Source: Fibrivirga algicola
GTDB taxonomy: Bacteria > Bacteroidota > Bacteroidia > Cytophagales > Spirosomataceae
Direction of reading: 5' to 3'
Assembly: GCF_011742925.1 (NCBI RefSeq)
Contig: NZ_WAEL01000001.1
Coordinates: 124,001 to 188,000 of the forward strand
Length of the DNA: 64,000 bases
Made by a program: the position numbers and the translations under genes. Shown piece after piece: positions 26,308 through 34,673 of the stretch (position 1 is its first letter; every line of letters starts with the position of its first letter). A model generated the notes under the pieces. That model was not told where the DNA came from, did not search any database, and saw only the letters and a list, made by a program, of their open reading frames with translations.

Positions 26308-29300
26308 CTATCTGTTCCCCGTCAGGCTTACCGATGTTGAGGTAGGTGGGTTGGCTGGCGGTGGTGTTGCCAGCGGTTGCGTGCCTGTGGTTGGCGGGGC
26401 AGGTTGCTCCGGAACGGCTATGCCGGGTTTCACGTCTTTTGAGCCAAAGAGCAGCCGGTTGAAAGATCGGGTATAGAGTACGCTCAGGCCACCGCTGGTT
26501 GTCAGCGTCGTCGAGCCGAGGCTGAGTGCGCCGAGTGCACTTTGCTGGTTGCGGTTATACATCTTGGCGCGCAATCGTCCATCCGGGGTGAGCCAGTATT
26601 CCAGCGTCCACTCACCCAGCAAACTAGCCGCACTTGCCTGACTTTGGCCATACGTAAAGCCTCCGTCGCGACTTACGCGCAGTCGGTCGTTGAGCAGCCG
26701 GTATGATACCCGGAGTTGCAGGTTATTCAGCAGGTTGTCGCTCGCCTGTGTGCCCGTAGCTGTTCCGAAAATGCTGCCCAGCGAAACGCCAACGTTCAGT
26801 TTTTCGTCGACGTTAGAGAATAACTGGCTCAGGCGGTTCGACAGGATTTCGCCGAAGGCATTGCCTACGCCGCCCTGCACGTCCTGGCTGAACAGATTCG
26901 ATCCTTCCGGAATTAGCTGGTTAAAAATCAAGAGGCTGCTCACCTGCTTGGTTAACTCCTGGTCGTTGCTTTGCAGCCTGTTTTCGAATGCCGTCACCGC
27001 CTGCCGGAATTCTGACGACGCCGGGTATTCTTTTACTTTCAGATCAAAGCCAACATCGGGTGTGGTAAGCTGGCCGGTCAGTTTGATCAGCAAGTCAACG
27101 GGATAGCGGCGGGTACGGTCGGGCGAGTTGTTTGTCACGTTCGACGACGTACCTGATGTAGGCAGCAGCGCCCCCAGGGCAGTAAATTGCGTGTAAGCCG
27201 CCGTGACATCGATGAGTGCGCCGTAGGGGTCACCCGTCCAGGTGATGCGGCTATTGGGCCGAATCTGAAATTTCTTGTTGAGCAGGTTCTGGAAAGTGAA
27301 GGTGTAGTCACCCTGGGTGATGCCGTATGTACCCGTCATCCTGAAGTCGCCCTTCGTATCGACGTTCATCGCAATGCGCCCTTCGCCGTAGGTACGTATG
27401 ATATCGCCCGACTGCCGGTCGAACTGCACTTCGCAATACGCATCGGGCGTAATGTCGAATTTGAAATCCATCTTGATGCCCGACAAATCCACCGACTGGC
27501 GCACACTGTCCTTGGCGGCGGTACGGCGGCTGGCGAACTGGATATAGTCTTGCTGGCTCACCGACGCGGCACCATCGAGCGGGATGTACATGCGCGTGCC
27601 TTTGTTGCTCTGCATATCGGCCTGCACCGTCAGGTTATCCAGTGGGCCAAAGAGTTCGGCCTTGCCCGTGATGACCGCCTGACCATAAAAGAGGTCGTTG
27701 TCTTTGGCGGTGGTGTTCATGATGCGGAATTTTTGCAGATCGGCATCAAACCCAAGCTGGAAAAACTTAAAGTTATCGTGGTATACCCCCCCCCGAACAA
27801 TCGCCGTGTTGCCTTCCGGATCGCGCAGCACCATGCGTCGGGTTACAATTTCATTATCGCCGAAATAAACTGTGTTGTCGAAAAACAGGTCAGCTTTCAG
27901 GTAATCGAAGGTAGTCCGGCCTTTCTTGATATCGACCGAGCCGCTCAGCAGGGGAGCTTTGGGCGTGCCTTTTACATCGACTTGCCCAACCAGTGTACCA
28001 CCAAAGTTCGAGAAAAGACCTTTTGTGAACGGAGCAGCCAGTTTGAGCTCGGTATTGTTGAAGAGCGCACGCAGGGCCAGTGAATTCGTTTTCAGGCCTG
28101 GCGTATACGTACCCCTGAGCGTAAAGACGTCGGCCTGCTCGCGAATCAGACGGGCATCGACAATCACCTGCTCGGCAATCGGGTCGTAGGCTCCCGAACC
28201 AACCAGATCGCCAATGATGGCATCTTCGTAGGCTAGCCCAGCCACGTTCAGCTGGCTTTCCACAATGGCCGCCTTATACAGATTGCGTAACTGTACCGTG
28301 CCATTCAACAGACCACCCAGCTTTGTGTTCAACACCGGGTTAAGCGAACTCAGCTGAAAACTGCGTGCTTCCAGATTCAACCGCGCTGCCGAGTCGGCCG
28401 ATACTTTTCCAGAGGCTGTAATGAACTGGTTCTGATTCGATACCGTCACATTTTGCAGCGTAAACTCGTTGCCTACCATTCGAACCAGGCTCTCCGGATT
28501 CAAAGTCCAGTCGGTGTCAAGCAGCCGAAGCTTCGATTGGCGGAAGGTAAGGTCAATCGCATCGCCTTTGAAGCGAAGTTCACCATTCAGATCGGCCCGG
28601 TTCGACGTACCTGTCTGGTCGACACGGCTGGTAAAATTGATATGGTCCTGTTCCCAGGAGGCTTCTACGTCAAGGTTTTGGGTAGGGGCCAGCCCTCCCA
28701 GTTTTTGCCGCACCGATGATATAATGGCCGATGCCAGCACTTCCTCCGAATTAGTGAATTTAGACGTCGTCAGGTCCAGTTCCGTGGGGCCAAAGGCGTA
28801 ATCGGCGATGCGCAACGAATCGGTGGTGACGTTGGCGGTGATAAACTGCGTATTGTCGGCATTGTAGCGACCTGCCAGGCGTGTACCTGTCGATAAGTAA
28901 GCCGGCATATTCAAAAACGTCAGCAACGGAGCCACGTTTCGAACGGCCATCAGGTAATCGATATGATAGGCGGGCAGGTTGTCGCGTAGCGAACGCACCA
29001 GCTTATCGGCATAATACTGTTTGCGGCCTACCGCGTCGCCAGCGAAATATAATTTATATTCACTGACAAGCCGGGTCAGATCGGCAATGGTGCGTTTGGG
29101 CTGGTAATTGCCCTGTAAACGCGCCGACAGAAAATCAGAGTCGATGTTCAGGTACCGGCTTTGTGTCCCCTCGATCGTTGATACGACAGAGAGCGTGTCG
29201 ACGGCCAGGTTTCGGCCGTTCAGCGTCAGAAACGCCTCGCGGAACTTGGCGTCGCCCGTTAGTTGATCAACTGAATTGCCTTCCAGCACGGCATTGACAT

Positions 29301-31014
29301 ATGTGCTGATCGTTAACGAGTCAGTGGTGTAGCCCAAGGCTCGCAGGTCGGCTTCCTGTATCGTACCCCGAACGTCGAAGTGATTACTGGGCCCTCGCAA
29401 GTCAAATTCACCATCCAGATTGAGCTTGGCATTCGGGTCGCGCAGGGCCACATGACCATCGAAATAGGCTTTTTGCAGGTTACCCTGTACCACCAGATTT
29501 TTGTAGTCATACCCCCCAAAACCAAAGCGCGCAAATTGCCCGTCGACGTCGGCCTGCGCACGGCTAAGGTCAGTGCCCTGCCCTTTAAGCCGTCCCCGCC
29601 CGTCAATGGCCTGCAACGTACCCGGCTGATCGATCAACTCGCCTATCTTAAAATTGTCGGCGGTCAAGTCGGCCTCGTAAGTGGTCAGGTCGGGGTTATC
29701 GGCCAGTTTTAGCTTCAGCTTACCAGCCACCCGGCCCAGGGCTGAACTAAACTGCCCGTCGGTCGTGAAGTTGTCGAACGCTCCGGCAAAGTTGGCGTTA
29801 AACGCCAACGTACCCAACTTGGCCATGGTCTTGTTGAACGACGGCTCGGGGTAATATTGACGGATGTCGGCCATGGTTACCAGCGACGGCCGGAACTTGA
29901 GGTTCACCAGCAGGTTATCCATGTCGGGCAGGCCCTTGAACGCCAGATCACCTACCAGTCGGCTACGGCCTTGCGGGCCGAAGCGAAGATCGGTATCGAC
30001 CAGACTTAGATCGACCACCCGACCGCGCATGGTACCGGTTAAAAACCAGGTCTCGTTTAGTCCCCGAATGTATTCACTGAATGCACCCAGATCAGCCGAG
30101 CGCACAATGCTATTGTCGAAATTAGCCCGGATCGCCACTTTCGTATTGAAGTCCCCCATGTCGCTATGGGTGTTGTAGAGGAACGCCACGTACTTGCGGA
30201 TAACCGAGTTATTAACCGCCATGTACAAGTTGGCGAACTCCATTTTCTTCGATGAGTACAGGAATTTCGTATCCATCCGCTTCACCGTCAGGCCAGTTTG
30301 TCGGTCCACCGTTCGCAGCCTGGCTACATCGAGGGCAATGGTATCGCCCAGTACCAGAAAGTTGGTTACGTCGCCATTGATGGCCGATAGCCGAAGGTGA
30401 TTGTAATCAAAATCCTTCGGGTTCTTCATGTACGCCTCGCGCGGATCGTCCATCGAGAAAAAACCATCGACTACGGCTACTTCGCCAATGGTAAAGGGGG
30501 CGTGCATATCGCTGGGCACATTGGCCGTGGCGGGGTCGGAGGTTAGCCGTTCAATGGCGGAGATAAAATCGTCGAGGTTGAGGTCGCCTGTTTTAGGGCT
30601 ATACACCAACTGCACGTTGGGCTTATAGAGCACCACCGCATCGAGGTGCGTGGCGTTGGTTGGTTTCCGGAGCTTGGTGCCCGGCTTCATAAAGAGGTCG
30701 GTCAACCAGTGAGGCAGCGTGGTGAAATCAACGAAGTTGGCGAGGTTATAATCGACCTCCAGCCGCCCGATATTGATCATGGGCCGGTTCTGATAATCGC
30801 GAACCCGTACATCCTCGAACGTTAGCGTGTCGAACCATTTGATTGAAGCCTGACCGATAGCTACCTGCATGCCCAGTTTTTCGGTCGCCCATTTAGCGGC
30901 GCGTTGCACCATATACGTCTGAACGGGGGGTAATTGCAGCATCACCCAAAGCGTTACAAAAGCCAGTGACACCAGCAGTAACGTTTTCAGGAGTATGTTA
31001 ACAAATGACCGCAT
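26308..31014 (-). CDS. TamB-like translocation/assembly protein (AsmA/DUF490 family)
   Basis: 1568 residues: an uncleaved N-terminal membrane anchor (about 8-26, LLKTLLLVSLAFVTLWVML), then a very long body of repeating beta segments typical of lipid-conducting bridge proteins, and a C-terminal TamB domain (about 1080-1490, with GDYTFTFQNLLNKKFQIRPNS and ITWTGDPYGALIDVTAAYTQ). It spans the periplasm and, with a BamA/TamA-like partner, supports outer-membrane biogenesis and lipid transport. No TamA-type gene is adjacent. The last about 60 residues are Pro/Thr-rich. Confidence 0.92.
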   Translation of the reverse strand: MRSFVNILLKTLLLVSLAFVTLWVMLQLPPVQTYMVQRAAKWATEKLGMQVAIGQASIKWFDTLTFEDVRVRDYQNRPMINIGRLEVDYNLANFVDFTTLPHWLTDLFMKPGTKLRKPTNATHLDAVVLYKPNVQLVYSPKTGDLNLDDFISAIERLTSDPATANVPSDMHAPFTIGEVAVVDGFFSMDDPREAYMKNPKDFDYNHLRLSAINGDVTNFLVLGDTIALDVARLRTVDRQTGLTVKRMDTKFLYSSKKMEFANLYMAVNNSVIRKYVAFLYNTHSDMGDFNTKVAIRANFDNSIVRSADLGAFSEYIRGLNETWFLTGTMRGRVVDLSLVDTDLRFGPQGRSRLVGDLAFKGLPDMDNLLVNLKFRPSLVTMADIRQYYPEPSFNKTMAKLGTLAFNANFAGAFDNFTTDGQFSSALGRVAGKLKLKLADNPDLTTYEADLTADNFKIGELIDQPGTLQAIDGRGRLKGQGTDLSRAQADVDGQFARFGFGGYDYKNLVVQGNLQKAYFDGHVALRDPNAKLNLDGEFDLRGPSNHFDVRGTIQEADLRALGYTTDSLTISTYVNAVLEGNSVDQLTGDAKFREAFLTLNGRNLAVDTLSVVSTIEGTQSRYLNIDSDFLSARLQGNYQPKRTIADLTRLVSEYKLYFAGDAVGRKQYYADKLVRSLRDNLPAYHIDYLMAVRNVAPLLTFLNMPAYLSTGTRLAGRYNADNTQFITANVTTDSLRIADYAFGPTELDLTTSKFTNSEEVLASAIISSVRQKLGGLAPTQNLDVEASWEQDHINFTSRVDQTGTSNRADLNGELRFKGDAIDLTFRQSKLRLLDTDWTLNPESLVRMVGNEFTLQNVTVSNQNQFITASGKVSADSAARLNLEARSFQLSSLNPVLNTKLGGLLNGTVQLRNLYKAAIVESQLNVAGLAYEDAIIGDLVGSGAYDPIAEQVIVDARLIREQADVFTLRGTYTPGLKTNSLALRALFNNTELKLAAPFTKGLFSNFGGTLVGQVDVKGTPKAPLLSGSVDIKKGRTTFDYLKADLFFDNTVYFGDNEIVTRRMVLRDPEGNTAIVRGGVYHDNFKFFQLGFDADLQKFRIMNTTAKDNDLFYGQAVITGKAELFGPLDNLTVQADMQSNKGTRMYIPLDGAASVSQQDYIQFASRRTAAKDSVRQSVDLSGIKMDFKFDITPDAYCEVQFDRQSGDIIRTYGEGRIAMNVDTKGDFRMTGTYGITQGDYTFTFQNLLNKKFQIRPNSRITWTGDPYGALIDVTAAYTQFTALGALLPTSGTSSNVTNNSPDRTRRYPVDLLIKLTGQLTTPDVGFDLKVKEYPASSEFRQAVTAFENRLQSNDQELTKQVSSLLIFNQLIPEGSNLFSQDVQGGVGNAFGEILSNRLSQLFSNVDEKLNVGVSLGSIFGTATGTQASDNLLNNLQLRVSYRLLNDRLRVSRDGGFTYGQSQASAASLLGEWTLEYWLTPDGRLRAKMYNRNQQSALGALSLGSTTLTTSGGLSVLYTRSFNRLLFGSKDVKPGIAVPEQPAPPTTGTQPLATPPPANPPTSTSVSLTGNR

Positions 31015-31318
31015 TCAGGGTAATAAAGGTGGGGGTGGGCCCGGTTGTCGTTTTTGCTTCGACCAATAACGAGCCGTACGGTTTAGGAACTGCCTTTTAA
31101 ACGGTAAAAATGGTGTTTTCGTTACACCGCTTTTTGGCCTAAAAAAGGTTTTAACCGGATTTGGCAGCCAGCGCGTATTTTGTTGTTTATCCGGTACAAA
31201 AATACAGGGAAACCGGTCTATATACGTTGTCGCCCGGAAAGACCAATAGGACCGCCCTTAGTCCGTACGGTGATCGATGAAAACAGGCCGAAGTCCGTGT
31301 TCCAGCCACAAACAGCAA
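31015..31318. other. Intergenic region with candidate TamB promoter box
   Basis: 304 bp between the VOC and TamB genes, both minus strand. It contains TATTTTTG on the minus strand (31204-31197), which fits TAnnTTTG but would leave a leader of about 180 nt. The part 31085-31165 is rich in GTTTT/AAAAACC words. No gene, RNA or strong hairpin is evident. Confidence 0.4.
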
Positions 31319-31714
31319 TCAGGCTGTAGGGCCAATCAGGTCCCAGAGGTTGCCGTACAGGTCGGCGAAAACAGCTACGGTTCCGTAGGGCTGAACCACA
31401 GGCTCCCGTACGATCCTGACTCCGTTGTCGAGCAGCCGCTGGTAATCGCTCTGAAAATCGTCAGTGTGTAAAAACAGAAATACGCGTCCGCCGGTCTGGT
31501 TACCTACCCGGCTGTGTTGTGCCTCGTCGGCGGCCTGAGCCAGCAACAATTGACTGCCACCCGTCGACCCCGGCGGTGCCACACGTATCCAGCGTTTGGT
31601 CTCGCTCAGCACGGTATCTTCAACCAGCGTGAAATTGAGCTTATCGACATAAAAGCGAATGGCTGCGTCGTAGTCATCCACAACAAGCGCGATCAGGGCA
31701 AGGGTTTGGGCCAT
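31319..31714 (-). CDS. VOC (glyoxalase/bleomycin-resistance fold) family protein
   Basis: 131 residues, one vicinal-oxygen-chelate domain of two beta-alpha-beta-beta-beta modules: ALVVDDYDAAIRFYVDKLNFTLVED at residues 8-32 and VFLFLHTDDFQSDYQRLLDNGV near 77-98, closing with VAVFADLYGNLWDLIGP. Members include glyoxalases, dioxygenases and resistance proteins, so no reaction can be assigned. It is divergent from tsaD. Confidence 0.88.
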   Translation of the reverse strand: MAQTLALIALVVDDYDAAIRFYVDKLNFTLVEDTVLSETKRWIRVAPPGSTGGSQLLLAQAADEAQHSRVGNQTGGRVFLFLHTDDFQSDYQRLLDNGVRIVREPVVQPYGTVAVFADLYGNLWDLIGPTA

Positions 31715-31815
31715 GGGAGTAAGGGAAAAGGGGGTGGCACGAAAAGGGTGTCTGGTAATCCTGTGGGCAGAAAGGCGATTCGGCGTACGTAAGCCGGGGT
31801 TGGCGTAAAAGGTCG

Positions 31816-31823
31816 TAATTTTG
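31816..31823 (+). promoter_or_regulatory. Candidate -7 box (TAATTTTG) directly before tsaD
   Basis: TAATTTTG ends 5 bp before the tsaD ATG at 31829, again predicting a leaderless or nearly leaderless transcript. Confidence 0.45.
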
Positions 31824-31828
31824 CGGTA

Positions 31829-32839
31829 ATGACACTGCTTGCTATTGAATCATCCTGCGACGAAACGTCGGCCTCGGTGTTAACCGATGGCCACATTCGG
31901 TCCAACATCATCGCTGCCCAACTGATCCACGAACGTTATGGTGGGGTAGTGCCCGAACTGGCGTCACGAGCGCACCAGCAACATATTGTGCTGGTAGTTG
32001 AGCAAGCGCTGGCGGAGGCAAAAGTAGCGAAAACCGATTTGTCGGCCATTGCTTTCACGCGGGGGCCTGGTCTGTTGGGTTCGTTGCTGGTAGGGGCTTC
32101 GTTTGCCAAGGCATTTGCGCTGGGGCTGAACATCCCACTCATCGAAGTGAACCACATGCAGGCTCACGTACTGGCCCATTTTATCAAAGATACACCCGAA
32201 CAGAACGTACCTGAATTTCCCTTTCTGTGCCTCACTGTCAGCGGTGGACATACCCAGCTGGTGCGTGTAGATGGCCCGCTTGACATGCACGTGATTGGCC
32301 AGACGCAGGACGATGCCGTGGGCGAGGCCTTCGATAAATCGGCCAAGCTGCTGGGGTTACCATACCCCGGCGGACCGCTGATCGACAAGTACGCGAAGCT
32401 GGGTAATCCGATGGCGTATCCGTTTCCGCTCACCGACATGCCCGATCTGGACTTTTCGTTTAGCGGAATAAAAACGGCGATCATGTATTTCCTGCGCGAC
32501 AACACCCGCAGGAACTCAACGTTCGTTGCCGACAACCTGAACGATATTTGCGCCAGCATTCAGCACACACTGATTCAGATGTTGCTGAAAAAGCTGACGA
32601 AAGCTGTGCGCGAAACGGGAATCCGGCAGATTGCCATTGCGGGTGGCGTATCGGCCAATAGTGGCTTGCGGAACAGCCTGCTCGCCCTCGGGGCCGAACA
32701 CGGATGGCAGGTATTTATTCCGAAGTTTGAATATTGTACCGATAACGCCGCCATGATTGCTATGGCTGGTTATGTCAAGTTTCAGCAAAACGAATTCGTT
32801 GGTCAGGACGTCAGCCCGCTGCCACGGATGGAGTTATGA
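31829..32839 (+). CDS. tsaD: tRNA N6-adenosine threonylcarbamoyltransferase TsaD
   Basis: 336 residues of the Kae1/TsaD ASKHA fold: LAIESSCDETSASVL at residues 3-17, the metal-binding HMQAH near 109-113, SGGHTQLV near 134-141, and IAGGVSANSGLR near 268-279. It makes the t6A37 modification of ANN-decoding tRNAs together with TsaB, TsaC and TsaE. TsaB begins at 63558 in the same window; TsaC and TsaE are not seen. Confidence 0.97.
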   Translation: MTLLAIESSCDETSASVLTDGHIRSNIIAAQLIHERYGGVVPELASRAHQQHIVLVVEQALAEAKVAKTDLSAIAFTRGPGLLGSLLVGASFAKAFALGLNIPLIEVNHMQAHVLAHFIKDTPEQNVPEFPFLCLTVSGGHTQLVRVDGPLDMHVIGQTQDDAVGEAFDKSAKLLGLPYPGGPLIDKYAKLGNPMAYPFPLTDMPDLDFSFSGIKTAIMYFLRDNTRRNSTFVADNLNDICASIQHTLIQMLLKKLTKAVRETGIRQIAIAGGVSANSGLRNSLLALGAEHGWQVFIPKFEYCTDNAAMIAMAGYVKFQQNEFVGQDVSPLPRMEL

Positions 32840-32932
32840 ATGATTCTGGATTGGGACGTTTATCTGTCAGCGCTATTGCTGTCGCCAAATTAAATCCCAT
32901 CCACCAGCCAAAATCCCCGCTCCGAAACCCTT

Positions 32933-33955
32933 ATGCCCTGGTACGCGCTTTACTGGTTGTTACCCCAAACCCTCCGATCGTTTCACTACGACAATCAATG
33001 GGCGTTATGGCTCATTCCATTATCGGTGGGGCTTTTCGGGCTTCGTAAGCTGTTTGGTCGGCGGTACCACCAACAACTGCGGGTATCGCTGGCCGGGTTA
33101 GTTGGCCCCCGTCCCGACGGCTGGATGCGTGTGGTGAGCACCCTGCGTTTTTTGCTGCCACTCTGCGTCTGGCTGGCAATCAGCTTTTTACTGCTGGCCC
33201 TGGCCCGGCCGCAGGTAGTTCGGCAACTGCGCGAGGAACAGTCAGATGGAATCGATATCATGCTGGCGATCGATATTTCGTCGTCGATGACCGAGACGGA
33301 TCTGCGTCCTAATCGGCTGGCGGCGGCCCGTCAGGTAGCACTGGGGTTCGTGAAAGGTCGCCGTAATGACCGCATTGGACTGGTTGTTTTTGCTGGAGAG
33401 GCCTACTCGCTTTGCCCGCTCACCACGGACTACGCCCTGTTGCAGCAGTATATCCGTGAGTTGAGCCCGAATATGATCCGGACAACGGGAACGGCCATCG
33501 GTGACGCTCTGGCTCGAGGGATCAACCGCCTCCGCGACTCACAGGCCAAAAGCAAAGTGCTCATTCTGTTGAGTGATGGCGACAACACCGCCGGCAACCT
33601 CGACCCGCTCACCGTAGCGCGGCTGTCGCAGAACTTCGGCATAAAAATTTATACCATTGCCGTTGGCAAACGTACCCAGCCGACAGATACCCTGGGTGTA
33701 GCCACGCAGTTTGACGAGGGTATCCTGAAAACGATCGCTAAAATTGGGCAGGGAGGCTTTTTCAGGGCTAACGATGCCGGTCAGCTCCGGCAGGTTTTTG
33801 CCCGCATCGACAAGCTCGAACGGGCACCCGTTCGGGTACAGACCTATGAAGACGTACAGGATCAGTATCGGCCCTACATCTATTGGGGTATCATGTTCCT
33901 GCTGCTGGCACTCGCTCTGAAAAACACCGTACTGGCCAATAGTCTGGAAGACTAA
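32933..33955 (+). CDS. BatA-like von Willebrand factor A protein
   Basis: 340 residues: N-terminal hydrophobic segments (about 23-36 and 73-91), a VWA domain (about 106-295) with an intact MIDAS motif D114-I-S116-S-S118, and a C-terminal span (about 316-334). Architecture matches the BatA/BatB aerotolerance proteins of Bacteroidota, usually encoded with a MoxR ATPase and DUF58 protein; neither is adjacent, so it is isolated. The gap from tsaD (93 bp) has no clear promoter. Confidence 0.85.
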   Translation: MPWYALYWLLPQTLRSFHYDNQWALWLIPLSVGLFGLRKLFGRRYHQQLRVSLAGLVGPRPDGWMRVVSTLRFLLPLCVWLAISFLLLALARPQVVRQLREEQSDGIDIMLAIDISSSMTETDLRPNRLAAARQVALGFVKGRRNDRIGLVVFAGEAYSLCPLTTDYALLQQYIRELSPNMIRTTGTAIGDALARGINRLRDSQAKSKVLILLSDGDNTAGNLDPLTVARLSQNFGIKIYTIAVGKRTQPTDTLGVATQFDEGILKTIAKIGQGGFFRANDAGQLRQVFARIDKLERAPVRVQTYEDVQDQYRPYIYWGIMFLLLALALKNTVLANSLED

Positions 33956-33966
33956 ACCAGTTCGAT

Positions 33967-34016
33967 GTTTGTGGTTTGCTGATTGGCAGCGCAACGTCAA
34001 TCAGCAAACCACAAAC
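33967..34016. repeat. 19-bp perfect hairpin between the VWA gene and rnhB
   Basis: Arms 33967-33985 (GTTTGTGGTTTGCTGATTG) and 33998-34016 pair exactly; the loop is GCAGCGCAACGT, which carries the GCGCAAC core word found in the stems of related hairpins. Confidence 0.85.
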
Positions 34017-34033
34017 GTCAAACCATACAGTAT

Positions 34034-34615
34034 ATGCTCAAATCATACCATACACCCAACTTGCTTGAAGCGGGACTCGATGAAGTGGGGCGGGGGTGCC
34101 TGGCTGGCCCCGTGGTGGCGGCGGCAGTGATTCTGCCCCCCGATTATCACCACCCCATCCTGACCGATTCCAAGCAGTTGAGTCATCGCCAGCGCGACAA
34201 ACTCCAGGTCGACATTCGGCGGGATGCCGTTGCCTGGGCTATTGCCGAGGTGTCGCCCGCCGATATCGATAAAATCAACATTCTGAAAGCCAGTTTTCTC
34301 GCCATGCACCGTGCTACCGATGCGCTCACCGTCCGGCCCGAGCATTTGCTGGTCGACGGAAATCGGTTTACGCCCTACCCGATGGTGCCTCATACCTGTA
34401 TCGTCAAAGGTGACTCGCTCTACCTGAGCATTGCCGCCGCATCGGTACTGGCCAAAACCTACCGTGATGAATTGATGGCGCAGCTTGGTCAAACGTACCC
34501 GGCCTATGGGTGGGGGCAAAACGTTGGCTATCCAACGGCTATACACCGGGCCGCCATCCGCGAGTACGGCACTACACCATACCACCGCCTAAGCTTCCGT
34601 TTGTTAAGGGAATAG
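34034..34615 (+). CDS. rnhB: Ribonuclease HII
   Basis: 193 residues from the ATG at 34034; the upstream in-frame ATG at 33983 would run through the hairpin. The catalytic acidic pair is D16-E17 in EAGLDEVGRGCLAGPVV, with a third Asp in LLVDGNRF near residue 115 and the SVLAKTYRD segment near 140. It removes RNA from RNA-DNA hybrids and single ribonucleotides. Co-directional with the VWA gene but separated by the hairpin. Confidence 0.95.
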   Translation: MLKSYHTPNLLEAGLDEVGRGCLAGPVVAAAVILPPDYHHPILTDSKQLSHRQRDKLQVDIRRDAVAWAIAEVSPADIDKINILKASFLAMHRATDALTVRPEHLLVDGNRFTPYPMVPHTCIVKGDSLYLSIAAASVLAKTYRDELMAQLGQTYPAYGWGQNVGYPTAIHRAAIREYGTTPYHRLSFRLLRE

Positions 34616-34673
34616 GGCGTTGATGGGTGGTCGACACGGTAGACCAGCTATAGGTTAGGTATGCCCCACGCCC

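Noticed and set aside
27187-28083. 298-codon plus-strand open frame inside the TamB gene
   Set aside because: It is antisense to a clear 1568-residue family member, has biased His/Arg/Val composition, no leader or motif, and no promoter or terminator of its own.
34043-34585. 180-codon minus-strand frame opposite rnhB
   Set aside because: It mirrors the RNase HII frame exactly, which carries the catalytic residues; no motif of its own.
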